Assembly: GCF_008085905.1 (NCBI RefSeq)
Contig: NZ_VSFF01000009.1
Location: 489,532-553,531, forward strand
DNA length: 64,000 bases
Direction of reading: 5' to 3'
From: Actinomadura syzygii
GTDB lineage: Bacteria > Actinomycetota > Actinomycetes > Streptosporangiales > Streptosporangiaceae
Below are positions 1-9,109 of this stretch, piece after piece. A model generated the notes under the pieces. It did not search any database and was not told where the DNA came from. It was given only the letters and a program-made list of their open reading frames with translations. A program made the position numbers and the translations under genes. The stretch's first letter is position 1. Every line of letters begins with the position of its first letter.

Positions 1-143
1 CCATCGGCGTCGGGCTGACCGCGGCCGCGCTGACCGGCACCTGCCTGATGGGGATGCTGCTGGCCCGCCTGCCGTTCAACCGCGCGCCGGTCTGCGACGC
101 CGCCGGAGTGGCCGCCCTGCTGCGGGACCGGGCGCCGCGATGA
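1..143 (+). CDS. C-terminal part of a DUF2892 (YgaP-like) membrane protein, truncated by window edge
   Basis: The frame open from base 3 ends at the TGA at 141-143 and encodes 46 residues. It holds one hydrophobic helix followed by LLARLPFNR. The pattern GxGLTxAxxTGTCLMGMLLARxPFNR, read with gaps, resembles the end of the DUF2892 inner-membrane domain. That domain is often fused to a rhodanese domain and lies next to sulfite/sulfur exporters. The stop overlaps the ATG of the TauE gene (ATGA), so the two are probably translationally coupled in a sulfur-handling operon. The N-terminal part, including any rhodanese domain, lies outside the window. Confidence 0.6.
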   Translation, partial: IGVGLTAAALTGTCLMGMLLARLPFNRAPVCDAAGVAALLRDRAPR

Positions 144-1090
144 CGCTCGCGCTCACCTTGGCCGCCGCGCTGGCGATCGGGGCCTCGCTCGGCCTGCTCG
201 GCGGCGGGGGCTCCATCCTCACCGTCCCGCTCCTCGTGTACGTGGCGGGCGTGGACACGAAGCAGGCCATCGCGATGTCGCTGTTCGTCGTGGGCGCGAG
301 CGCACTGGCCGGGGTGCTGCCGCACGCCCGCGCCGGACGGGTCCGCTGGCGCACCGGGCTGCTGTTCGGCGCCGCCGGGATGGCCGGCGCCTACGGCGGG
401 GGACGCCTCGCCGCCTACCTTCCGGCCGGGGCGCTGCTGGCCGCGTTCGCCGTCATGATGGCCGTCACCGCCGCCGCGATGCTGCGCCGCCGCGACCGGG
501 ACGACGCCCCGGCGGACCGGCCCGCCGGACGGCCGGTCGCCCGGATCGTCCTCGAAGGCGTCTCGGTCGGGCTGGTCACCGGGCTGGTCGGGGCGGGCGG
601 CGGGTTCCTCGTCGTGCCCGCCCTGGTGCTGCTCGGCGGCCTCTCGATGCCCGCGGCCGTCGGCACCTCGCTGCTGGTCATCGCGATGAAGTCGTTCGCG
701 GGCCTGGCCGGGTACCTGCACGGCGTCCAACTGGACTGGAGGCTCACCCTGGCGGTCACCGCCGCGGCCGTCCTCGGGGGCGTCCCGGGATCGCGGCTCG
801 CCGGACGGGTCGACCCCGCGCGGCTGCGCCGCGCCTTCGGATGGTTCGTCCTGGTCATGGCCGCGTTCGTGCTCGCCGGACAGGCGCCGCCCGAGGCCCG
901 GCACGTCCTGACCGCGATTCCCGGCACCGGGACGGCGCTCGTCGTCGCCACGCTGGCGGTCGGCGCCGTGGCGGTGCTGGGCGGCAGGCCGTGCAAGGCG
1001 CCCCTTCGCGCCGCTCCGCCCCGACGGTGTTGGCGGCACTGGCTGGACGTGGGAATATCAGCCGTCCGACGTGCGTCTGGATACCCATAG
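140..1090 (+). CDS. TauE/SafE-family sulfite/organosulfonate exporter
   Basis: This is a polytopic membrane protein of 316 residues. It carries the duplicated glycine-rich signature of the family: GLLGGGGSILTVP near residues 18-30 and GLVGAGGGFLVVP near 148-160. A charged cytoplasmic loop rich in R and D (about 115-135) separates the two halves. It probably moves sulfite, sulfoacetate or a related anion across the cytoplasmic membrane. Recognisable family sequence ends near residue 247. The last 69 residues (an extra hydrophobic stretch, then an Arg/Cys-rich tail) are unusual. They run into a palindrome at 1081-1096, so the native C-terminus may have been lost or fused to unrelated sequence. 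The ATG overlaps the upstream stop. Confidence 0.8.
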   Translation: MTLALTLAAALAIGASLGLLGGGGSILTVPLLVYVAGVDTKQAIAMSLFVVGASALAGVLPHARAGRVRWRTGLLFGAAGMAGAYGGGRLAAYLPAGALLAAFAVMMAVTAAAMLRRRDRDDAPADRPAGRPVARIVLEGVSVGLVTGLVGAGGGFLVVPALVLLGGLSMPAAVGTSLLVIAMKSFAGLAGYLHGVQLDWRLTLAVTAAAVLGGVPGSRLAGRVDPARLRRAFGWFVLVMAAFVLAGQAPPEARHVLTAIPGTGTALVVATLAVGAVAVLGGRPCKAPLRAAPPRRCWRHWLDVGISAVRRASGYP

Positions 1091-1096
1091 GGGTAT
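1081..1096. promoter_or_regulatory. CsoR/CstR-like dyad operator candidate
   Basis: The sequence reads ATACCC-ATAG-GGGTAT, a perfect 6-bp inverted repeat around 4 bases. G/C tracts flanked by ATA/TAT are typical of operators of CsoR-family repressors; CstR members control rhodanese and TauE genes. It lies over the stop codon of the TauE frame instead of upstream of it. It is followed on the + strand by a short open frame with no start (1091-1207) that ends at a TGA. It may be the leftover promoter of a deleted gene. The assignment rests only on the motif. Confidence 0.4.
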
Positions 1097-1224
1097 ATCT
1101 GGGACGGCGCGGCCGAGCGCCCCGAGAAGGCGCGCGAGAACGCGGGCACCGAGCAGGCCGAGATCGACCGCGCCCAACTGGAGAAACCGTTCCTGGCCCT
1201 CGCTTGAACGCGCGCCCGGCCTTC

Positions 1225-2280
1225 TTAGCCGCTGGTCCCGCTCTCCAGGATGGAAACGATGGAGAACAGCGAGAAACAGATGCTGCCGAGCCCCACCAGA
1301 ACGCGGGCCGCGACCAGCACCGCGGAATCCGCCGACTCGAAGAGGAACGTCGACAGGTACAGGCACAGCAAGGCCGTACCGACCGGAATCAGCGGAACCC
1401 GATTCGCCAAAGGCGCTTCTCGCCGCCAGACGAGCGCGAGCAGCAGCACCTTGCTGAGAATGCTCCAGCAGATGAACCCCAGCCCGATCAGCACGTAAAG
1501 GGCGGCCAGTTGGGACGAGCGGGTGTGCACGGAGAGGACGATCAGAGCCCACGCGATCCCGATGGCTCCCAGGACGGCGGCCGCGCCGGGCCAGAGGACG
1601 CGCTCCCGCGGCGTGTAGGTGTTCTGGATCTGCCGCAGAATGCTGGCCACCAGCCCGATGAGGCATGTGCAGACGAGCGCGAGGCCGATCATCACGTGCG
1701 CGGCGGTGAAGCGTCCCGCCGAGTCCCCGCCTCCCCCGCCCGCCAGCAGCAGAAAGGCCCACGCCCAGGTGGCCAGGGCCGCGAGGACCGGGAGCGTCGA
1801 CAGGATCCGCACGGTGGACGGGCCGAACGGCGCCGGTGAAAGCGGCGGCGACCCTTCCGGCAGCGCCGAATTCTCGCTGATGAGAAGGAACCGCGTCGAG
1901 ACCGTGGCGACGCACGAGACGCACACGCAGACCATGCCGACACCGAAGATCACATGTCCGGCGACGAAATCGGGCGGCGATCGCGGGGTCCTGGCGAGGA
2001 GGTAGAGCCCGTAACCCGTGGCGACACCGCTGACCGCGAATCCGAAAACCGGGTAGAGCACCCGGTCCAGCGCGGTGTAGCGGCCGATGAGCTGCCTGAT
2101 GATCGTGGCGGCGGTGGCGAACAGGCAGAGGCAGATCGCCGCCAGGAATATGAGCACCAGTCCGGCGACACGTGCGCTCGGCCCGGCGGAATGCCCGAGT
2201 ACGTATCCCCCCAGCGCGGCTGAGACGGCGCCCATGACCACGGGTATCGCGCGGAACAGAAGGCTGATCTTGTAGTTCAC
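1225..2280 (-). CDS. YhiM-like inner membrane protein (DUF2776)
   Basis: This 351-residue protein has about ten predicted TM helices. It closely resembles E. coli YhiM (DUF2776): it begins MNYKISLLFRAIPVVMG and contains VAGHVIFGVGMV and LLLALVWRREAPLANRVPLI. It ends with LVGLGSICFSLFSIVSILE. YhiM has been linked to acid and stress resistance in enterics, but the transported substrate is unsettled. The GTG at 2280 is chosen because the N-terminus then aligns with YhiM from residue 1. That GTG overlaps the stop of a 12-codon ORF (GTGA), suggesting coupling. It lies downstream of ctaD and a small membrane protein on the same strand, and a respiratory or acid-stress link is only inferred. Confidence 0.75.
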   Translation of the reverse strand: MNYKISLLFRAIPVVMGAVSAALGGYVLGHSAGPSARVAGLVLIFLAAICLCLFATAATIIRQLIGRYTALDRVLYPVFGFAVSGVATGYGLYLLARTPRSPPDFVAGHVIFGVGMVCVCVSCVATVSTRFLLISENSALPEGSPPLSPAPFGPSTVRILSTLPVLAALATWAWAFLLLAGGGGGDSAGRFTAAHVMIGLALVCTCLIGLVASILRQIQNTYTPRERVLWPGAAAVLGAIGIAWALIVLSVHTRSSQLAALYVLIGLGFICWSILSKVLLLALVWRREAPLANRVPLIPVGTALLCLYLSTFLFESADSAVLVAARVLVGLGSICFSLFSIVSILESGTSG

Positions 2281-2315
2281 CGAGCCCCCGGAGGGACGGC
2301 GTCGGAGTCCGTCAT
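2277..2315 (-). CDS. 12-codon leader ORF upstream of the DUF2776 gene
   Basis: The ORF is ATG to TGA, encoding MTDSDAVPPGAR. A GAAAGGACC ribosome binding site lies about 7 bases upstream. Its stop codon overlaps the GTG start of the DUF2776 gene as GTGA. The DUF2776 GTG has no separate strong ribosome site, so ribosomes ending here could reinitiate. It is probably a coupling leader. Alternatively its ATG could be a cloning-independent start for a frame-shifted N-terminus, which is less likely. Confidence 0.45.
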   Translation of the reverse strand: MTDSDAVPPGAR

Positions 2316-2335
2316 CGTGCCGGTCCTTTCACACA

Positions 2336-2620
2336 TCAGATGACGGCGATGCAGAGGACGGCGACCGCGATCGATACGGCGGCCAGCAGCGGCAGCCACG
2401 TTCGGACGGCGGACTCTCCCGCCTCCGGAGCCGCTCCCCCGCCGGTTCGCCGTGCCCGGAGGGCGACGTGCCGGACACCGCCCGCCACCGGCCCTGCCAG
2501 GCATGCCACTGCGATCAGGACGATGCCGCCCGCCCAGTCCCCGCTCCCCAGCCGGAAGAGGATCTGCGCGCCCATCAGGACGGCCGCGCACAGCCAGAAC
2601 AGCGGCGGCGGGCGGCGCAT
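2336..2620 (-). CDS. small three-helix membrane protein downstream of ctaD
   Basis: The product has 94 residues and three predicted TM segments at about residues 5-20, 28-48 and 72-92, with a basic and acidic loop around 52-70 (RARRTGG...PEAGE). I recognise no family. The ATG lies 3 bases after the ctaD stop, so the two are almost certainly cotranscribed. It could be a small oxidase-associated subunit like subunit IV of actinobacterial aa3 oxidases, or an unrelated membrane protein. There is no heme or metal ligand pattern. Confidence 0.55.
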   Translation of the reverse strand: MRRPPPLFWLCAAVLMGAQILFRLGSGDWAGGIVLIAVACLAGPVAGGVRHVALRARRTGGGAAPEAGESAVRTWLPLLAAVSIAVAVLCIAVI

Positions 2621-2623
2621 CGG

Positions 2624-4315
2624 TCAGTCCCTCCCGGCCCGGGAACCGCCCTGGGTGAGATAGGCGTCGGCCAAGTCGGTGCCGAGATGCGGATGGTGCA
2701 GGTCGAACGCGGGACGCTCCGAGCGGATCGCCGGAATGGAGTTGAAGTTGTGCCGGGGCGGCGGGCAGGACGTCACCCATTCCAGGGAGTTCCCGGTTCC
2801 CCACGGGTCGTTCGACTCCACTCTCTTCCCCGTTCTCCACGTCACATAGACGTTGAAAAGGAACGGCAGCGTAGACGCACCGAGGACGAAGGAGAAGATC
2901 GAGGACACGTGGTTCAACGGCTCGAAGATATCGGCGTAGTCGGCGTACCGCCGGGGCATGCCCCAGGCGCCGAGCCAGTGCTGGACGAGGAACGTGCCGT
3001 GGAACCCGATGAACAGCAGCCAGAAGTGGATTTTCGCCAGCCTCTCGTCGAGCAGTTTCCCCGTGAACTTCGGCCACCAGAAGTAGAAACCCGCGTACAT
3101 GCTGAACACCACGGTCCCGAAGACCACGTAGTGGAAGTGCGCGACGACGAAGTAGGTGTCGGAGAGCTGGAAGTCCATGGGCGGGGACGCCAGGATCACG
3201 CCGGTCAGCCCGCCGAAGAGGAACGTCACGAGGAACCCCACGGCGAAGAGCATCGGCGCCTCGAAGGTGAGCTGGCCGCGCCACATCGTCCCGACCCAGT
3301 TGAAGAACTTCACCCCGGTCGGAACCGCGATGAGGAACGACATGAAGGAGAAGAACGGCAGCAGCACCTGGCCGGTGACGAACATGTGGTGCGCCCACAC
3401 GGTGATCGACAGCCCGGCGATCGCGATCGTCGCGAACACCAGGCCGATATAGCCGAAGAGCGGTTTTCGGCTGAACACCGGAATGATCTCACTGATGATG
3501 CCGAAGAACGGCAGCGCGATGATATAGACCTCGGGATGGCCGAAGAACCAGAACAGATGCTGCCACAGCAGCGTGCCGCCGTTCGCGCCGTCGAAGATGT
3601 GCGCGCCGAGTTTCCGGTCGGCCTCCAGCGCCGCGAGCGCGCCCGCGAGCACCGGGAAGGCCAGCAGGATCAGAATGGAGGTCAGTAGAACGTTCCAGGT
3701 GAACAACGACATTCGGAACATCGTCATCCCGGGCGCGCGCATGCACAGGATGGTGGTGATGAAGTTGACCGCGCCGAGAATGGTGCCGACGCCCGAAAGC
3801 ACCAGGCCCGTCACCCACAGGTCGCCGCCGATACCGGGCGACCGGACCGGGTCGGAAAGCGTGGCATAGGCCGTCCAGCCGAAACCGGCCGCCCCGTTCG
3901 GGGTGAGGAACCCGCTCACGGCGACGATCCCGCCGAACAGGTAGAGCCAGTACGAGATCATGTTCAGCCGCGGGAACGCCACGTCCGGCGCGCCGAGCTG
4001 CAGCGGCATGATCGCGTTGGCGAACCCGGCGAACAGCGGCGTCGCGAACAGCAGCAGCATGATCGTGCCGTGCATGGTGAACAGCTGGTTGAACTGCTCG
4101 TTGCTCATCAATTGGAGGCCGGGCCGCAGCAGCTCGGCGCGGATCGCCAGCGCGAGCAGCCCGCCGAACATGAAGAAGCAGAACGAGGTGATCAGGTACA
4201 TGTACCCGATCACCTTGTGGTCGGTGGACGAGAGCCAGGACGCGATGATGCGCCCCTTGGACGTCCTCGGCCGGGCGATCCGCGGCGCCGGCGACCGCTG
4301 TTCGAGCATGCTCAC
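2624..4315 (-). CDS. ctaD: cytochrome c oxidase subunit I (aa3 type)
   Basis: Heme-copper oxidase catalytic subunit, 563 residues and 12 TM helices. It reduces O2 to water and pumps protons in the cytoplasmic membrane. Visible ligands are His82 (TMHG, heme a), His260 and Tyr264 in GHPEVY (CuB and crosslinked Tyr), His309-His310 (CuB), and His393 and His395 in VAHFHY (hemes). Glu262 marks an A1-type D-channel. The usual HDTYFVVAHFHY reads SDTYFVVAHFHY, so the His that normally helps bind Mg/Mn is Ser385. No ctaC or ctaE is adjacent, so this may be an extra copy. Downstream on the same strand are a small membrane protein and DUF2776. The ATG is followed by the expected basic N-terminus. Confidence 0.95.
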   Translation of the reverse strand: MSMLEQRSPAPRIARPRTSKGRIIASWLSSTDHKVIGYMYLITSFCFFMFGGLLALAIRAELLRPGLQLMSNEQFNQLFTMHGTIMLLLFATPLFAGFANAIMPLQLGAPDVAFPRLNMISYWLYLFGGIVAVSGFLTPNGAAGFGWTAYATLSDPVRSPGIGGDLWVTGLVLSGVGTILGAVNFITTILCMRAPGMTMFRMSLFTWNVLLTSILILLAFPVLAGALAALEADRKLGAHIFDGANGGTLLWQHLFWFFGHPEVYIIALPFFGIISEIIPVFSRKPLFGYIGLVFATIAIAGLSITVWAHHMFVTGQVLLPFFSFMSFLIAVPTGVKFFNWVGTMWRGQLTFEAPMLFAVGFLVTFLFGGLTGVILASPPMDFQLSDTYFVVAHFHYVVFGTVVFSMYAGFYFWWPKFTGKLLDERLAKIHFWLLFIGFHGTFLVQHWLGAWGMPRRYADYADIFEPLNHVSSIFSFVLGASTLPFLFNVYVTWRTGKRVESNDPWGTGNSLEWVTSCPPPRHNFNSIPAIRSERPAFDLHHPHLGTDLADAYLTQGGSRAGRD

Positions 4316-4518
4316 GGGCCGCTCCGGCGGCCGACCGGAATTTTGGCCATAACGGCGCGCGCGAGACGCGGCCCGGCCGACAGGTTCGCCATCTATTGAT
4401 CATCGCGAGCCTCTTGATATCGCCAGACCGCCGAGCACCAAAATGCGGGTAATATTCATCTCCGCATGCCGTGTCGTCCCCGGCGAGATCATCACCGCGC
4501 AATGAACAAGTCAAGGTT

Positions 4519-4577
4519 GCGGAGCATTGCGTTTTTTCGCCCGGCGCGAGTGAACATAGTCGGCTGGAATGCTCCGC
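4519..4577 (+). promoter_or_regulatory. inverted repeat in the amt leader, within the ctaD-amt intergenic region
   Basis: Bases 4316-4634 between the divergent ctaD and amt genes hold no gene. They include AT-rich patches around 4391-4420 and 4441-4460, likely promoter sequence. At 4519-4528 and 4568-4577 there is a perfect 10-bp inverted repeat (GCGGAGCATT / AATGCTCCGC) enclosing about 39 bases. It ends about 57 bases before the amt ATG. It could form a leader hairpin or be a paired operator. I could not find a convincing GlnR box. Confidence 0.4.
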
Positions 4578-4634
4578 CCCGGCGGCTGGGACTCATCGTG
4601 GGGACCGGAGGGAGCGGCGACCGGAAGGTCTGGA

Positions 4635-5846
<1,212 letters not shown>

Positions 5847-5918
5847 CAGGGGGATCATGATGCGACGAGCATTGTCGGCGCTTGCCCGGATCAACGTCGC
5901 TCGGGAACGCGGGAACGC

Positions 5919-6419
5919 ATGAACGAGTCGCCCGCGCAGCGCCTTCACCATTTCTACCGGCGCGAGCGCGCCGAGGCCGCCGCGCTGCGGTCGCGCAAGG
6001 CCAAGCCCGCGCCACCGGCGCTCGCCCCGCGCGTCCTGATGGAGGTCGCCGGGGGCGGTGCGGTCGGCGCGGTCGCGAGGTACCTGCTCACGAAGGCGAT
6101 CCCCGCGTCCGCGTCGGGGATCCCGTGGAACACCTTCACCGTGAACATCCTCGGCTGCCTCGCCATGGGGCTGCTGACGACGTACCTGCTCACCGGCAGG
6201 CCGCACCCGCTGGCCCGGCCGTTCGCGGTCACCGGCTACCTCGGCGGCTTCACCACGTTCTCGCACCTCATCGACGGCATCTACACCCTCGGCGACCACG
6301 GGAAGCCGGGCCTCGGGATCGGCTACGCGGTCATGAGCGTCGTCGTCGGCTGGATCGCGGTCGCCGTCGGCCTCGTCCTCGGGCGCAAGATCCCGCACCA
6401 CAACTCGGAATCGGCATGA
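5919..6419 (+). CDS. crcB: CrcB/Fluc fluoride channel subunit, long form
   Basis: Fluoride ion exporter/channel of 166 residues, about 40 longer than usual because of a basic cytoplasmic N-terminus (RRERAEAAALRSRKAKP). Four TM helices follow. Signatures are GGGAVGAVARYLL, NTFTVNILGCLAMG and TGYLGGFTTFSHL, containing the GG-TTFS pore element. Fluc channels work as antiparallel dimers. The next gene encodes a second, shorter subunit whose ATG overlaps this stop (ATGA), the classic arrangement for a heterodimer. No fluoride riboswitch is recognisable in the 72 bases after amt. The ribosome site is weak. Confidence 0.9.
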   Translation: MNESPAQRLHHFYRRERAEAAALRSRKAKPAPPALAPRVLMEVAGGGAVGAVARYLLTKAIPASASGIPWNTFTVNILGCLAMGLLTTYLLTGRPHPLARPFAVTGYLGGFTTFSHLIDGIYTLGDHGKPGLGIGYAVMSVVVGWIAVAVGLVLGRKIPHHNSESA

Positions 6420-6787
6420 CCACCTTCGTGGCGGTCCTTCTGGTCTTCGCGGGCGGGGCCGTCGGCGCGGTGCTCCGCTACGTCATGGACGGCTACGTCA
6501 AATCCCTCGCCGGAACGTCCTTTCCGTGGGGGACGCTCACCGTCAACGTCATCGGCGCCGCGCTTCTCGGCGCCCTGCACGGCGCGGGGACCGACACCGA
6601 CATCGAGGCGCTGCTCGGCACCGGCCTGTGCGGCGCGCTGACGACGTTCAGCACCTTCGAGCTCGACACCGTCCACCTGATCCAGGACCGCGAGTACGGC
6701 CGGGTCGCCGCGAACGCGATCGGCAGCCTCGCCCTCGGCTTCCTCGCGTTCATCGCGCTGCACGCCCTCACCGCCCACTTCTCCTGA
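6416..6787 (+). CDS. crcB: CrcB/Fluc fluoride channel subunit, short form
   Basis: The product has 123 residues and four TM helices, the standard Fluc length. Motifs are FAGGAVGAVLRYVMDG, PWGTLTVNVIGAALLG and GTGLCGALTTFSTFELD, matching the family's GTLxVNxxG and TTFSTF elements. It overlaps the preceding crcB by 4 bases and probably forms the oppositely oriented partner in a heterodimeric fluoride channel that protects the cytoplasm from fluoride. The gene ends 34 bases before the convergent ureC stop. Confidence 0.92.
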   Translation: MTTFVAVLLVFAGGAVGAVLRYVMDGYVKSLAGTSFPWGTLTVNVIGAALLGALHGAGTDTDIEALLGTGLCGALTTFSTFELDTVHLIQDREYGRVAANAIGSLALGFLAFIALHALTAHFS

Positions 6788-6821
6788 TCCGGCGGGGCGT
6801 CCAGCGCGTCGCGATGAGCGT

Positions 6822-8543
6822 TCAGGTGAGGAAGAACAGGCGGTTGAGGGGTAGTTCGGTGGCCGGTTCGATGTGGGCGGGCTCGCCGTTCACCGAGACC
6901 TTGTAGGTCTCCGGGTCGACCGCGATGTCGGCCAGCGTCGAGTTGCGGACCATGTGCCGCTTGTCGACCGTCCGGCACTGGCGGATCGGACGGATGAGCC
7001 GCTGCAGGCCGAGCCGCTCGGGCACCCCGGCCTCGATCCCGGCCTGGGACATGAAGGTCACGCACGTGTTCGACAGCGCGCCGGCGTGCGCGCCGAACGT
7101 GGGCCGGTAGTAGACGGGCTGCGGGGTCGGCAGGGACGCGTTCGGGTCGCCCATCTGGAACCAGCTGATCATGCCGCCCTTGACCACCATGAAGGGCTTG
7201 GCGCCGAAGGAGTGCGGCTGCCACAGCACCACGTCGGCGAGCTTGCCGTCCTCCAGCGAGCCGATCTCGTCCGCCATGCCGCTGGCCCGCGCCGGGTTGA
7301 TGGTGACCTTCGCCAGGTAGCGCAGGACGCGGAAGTTGTCGTTGCGGGACGAGTCCTCCGGAAGGGCGCCCCGCTTGTCCTTGTTGTGGTGCGCGATCTG
7401 GAAGGCGCGGGTGACCGACTCGCCGACCCGGCCCATCGCCTGGGAGTCCGACCCGATGATGCTGATGATGCCGAGGTCGTGCAGCACGGTCTCGCCCGAG
7501 ATCGTCTCGGCGCGGACCCGGCTGTCGGCGAACGCCACGTCCTCGGGCACGTCGTAGCTGAGGTGGTGGCAGACCATCGTCATGTCGAGCAGCTCGTCGA
7601 CCGAGTTGGTCGTGTAGGGCAGGGTCGGATTGGTGGAGGCGGGGAGGACGTTGGGCTCCCCGGTGATCCGCAGGATGTCGGGGGCGTGTCCGCCGCCCGC
7701 GCCCTCGGAGTGGTAGGTGTGGATGGCGCGGCCGTTGATCGTGTTGATCGTGTCCTCGACGAAGCCCGCCTCGTTGAGGGTGTCGGTGTGGATGGCGATC
7801 TGGATGTCGTAGACGTCGGCGACCGAGAGCGCGGCGTCGATGACGGCGGGGGTCGTCCCCCAGTCCTCGTGGACCTTCAGCCCGGACGCGCCGGCGCGGA
7901 TCTGCTCCTCCAGCGCCGCGGGAAGGCTGCTGTTGCCCTTCCCGTACACCGCGACGTTGATGGGGATGTCCTCGTACGCCTGGAGGATGCGGGCGAGGTT
8001 CCACGGGCCGGGCGTGGACGTCACGCCCCGGCTGCCGTCCGCGGGGCCGGTGCCGCCGCCGACCAGGGTGGTGATCCCGTTGCTCAGCGCGTGCTGCGCC
8101 TGCTCCGGCGCGAGGAAGTGCACGTGGGTGTCGATCGCGCCGGGCGTGGCCACGAGGTTCTCCCCGGAGATCACCTCGGTGTCCGCGCTGATGATGAGCC
8201 GCCGGTCCACGCCGTTCTGGGTGTGCGGGTTGCCGGACTTGCCGATCCCGACGATCCGGCCGTCCTTGATGCCGATGTCGCCCTTGACGATGCCGATGAT
8301 CGGGTCCATGACGACGGCGTTGGTGATCACCACGTCCAGGGCGACCCTGCTGGACGACGCGGGGTCGGCCGCCATGCCGTCACGGGCGGTCTTTCCGCCG
8401 CCGTACTGGGTCTCGTCGCCGTAGTGCCCCTCGCTGTGGTCCTTTTCCACCTCGACGATCAGATTCGTGTCCCCGAGATGGAAGCGATCCCCCACCGTCG
8501 GGCCGTACATAGAGGCGTATTTCTGGCGACTGATGGATGTCAT
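6822..8543 (-). CDS. ureC: urease subunit alpha (catalytic)
   Basis: Nickel-dependent urea amidohydrolase catalytic subunit, 573 residues, cytosolic. Metal and catalytic residues are in place: His140 and His142 (THVHF), carbamylated Lys223 in GLKVHEDWGTTP, His252 (IHTD), His278 (YHSE), the flap Cys325-His326-His327 and Asp366 in GSDSQAMGR. Length is normal. It lies 92 bases downstream of ureA, with no ureB between them. In most bacteria the order is ureA-ureB-ureC; here ureB is about 5.3 kb away with the accessory genes. The ATG has no strong Shine-Dalgarno, but the N-terminus (MTSISRQKYASMYGPTVGDR) matches the family. Confidence 0.97.
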   Translation of the reverse strand: MTSISRQKYASMYGPTVGDRFHLGDTNLIVEVEKDHSEGHYGDETQYGGGKTARDGMAADPASSSRVALDVVITNAVVMDPIIGIVKGDIGIKDGRIVGIGKSGNPHTQNGVDRRLIISADTEVISGENLVATPGAIDTHVHFLAPEQAQHALSNGITTLVGGGTGPADGSRGVTSTPGPWNLARILQAYEDIPINVAVYGKGNSSLPAALEEQIRAGASGLKVHEDWGTTPAVIDAALSVADVYDIQIAIHTDTLNEAGFVEDTINTINGRAIHTYHSEGAGGGHAPDILRITGEPNVLPASTNPTLPYTTNSVDELLDMTMVCHHLSYDVPEDVAFADSRVRAETISGETVLHDLGIISIIGSDSQAMGRVGESVTRAFQIAHHNKDKRGALPEDSSRNDNFRVLRYLAKVTINPARASGMADEIGSLEDGKLADVVLWQPHSFGAKPFMVVKGGMISWFQMGDPNASLPTPQPVYYRPTFGAHAGALSNTCVTFMSQAGIEAGVPERLGLQRLIRPIRQCRTVDKRHMVRNSTLADIAVDPETYKVSVNGEPAHIEPATELPLNRLFFLT

Positions 8544-8635
8544 TCAATTTCACCTTCCTGGCGAAGTTCATCTCGCTCGTTCATTGCTCCGGCGGGCCTC
8601 GCGATCCGGCGTCGGACGCGGCGGGGAGGTCGCCG

Positions 8636-8944
8636 CTAGCTGGCTCCGATGGGGTCGTGGCAGGAGACCAGCTTGGTGCCGTCGTTGAAGACGGCCTCGA
8701 CCTGGAGCAGCGGCAGCATCTCCCGGACGCCGGGCAGCACCTTGTCGGGCCCCAGGACCTGTTTGCCCAGCTCCATGCAGTCGGCGACGGACTTGCCGTC
8801 GCGGGCGGCCTCCACGATCTCGTGCGTGATCAGCGCCACCGACTCGCTGTAGTTCAGCTTCAGGCCGCGGTCCCGGCGTCTGATGGCCATCTGCGCTACG
8901 GTGAATATGACCAGTCGGTCCATCTCCCGTGGTGTGAGATTCAT
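8636..8944 (-). CDS. ureA: urease subunit gamma
   Basis: Small structural subunit of urease, 102 residues. MNLTPREMDRLVIFTVAQMA and LNYSESVALITHEIVEAARDG are typical of the family, as is the end VSCHDPI. The ATG at 8944 is chosen over an upstream in-frame start because GAAAGGA lies 7 bases before it and it gives the family length. It is first gene of a two-gene ureA-ureC unit, divergent from the FUSC-family gene. The space 8945-9109 must carry both promoters. Confidence 0.95.
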   Translation of the reverse strand: MNLTPREMDRLVIFTVAQMAIRRRDRGLKLNYSESVALITHEIVEAARDGKSVADCMELGKQVLGPDKVLPGVREMLPLLQVEAVFNDGTKLVSCHDPIGAS

Positions 8945-9109
8945 CGGCGATCCTTTCGACGACCATTGGCGGGACGACCAAAAGCGGCACACCGCCACGA
9001 ATTGGCACGGGCCCCGTGAGTTCTGGGCTGCGAGTCGGCCGGAAGGCGACTGTTAGCCTGATCTCCGTTCCCCCGCGCGGGAAAGCCAAGAGCGCTCCAT
9101 GACTCATCA

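Noticed and set aside
1091..1207. Short coding-like frame after the TauE gene
   Set aside because: It has no start codon and no recognisable family; kept only as a possible remnant in the findings.
5847..5918. Fluoride riboswitch upstream of crcB
   Set aside because: The 72-base gap lacks the conserved fluoride aptamer segments; nothing fits the pseudoknot pattern.
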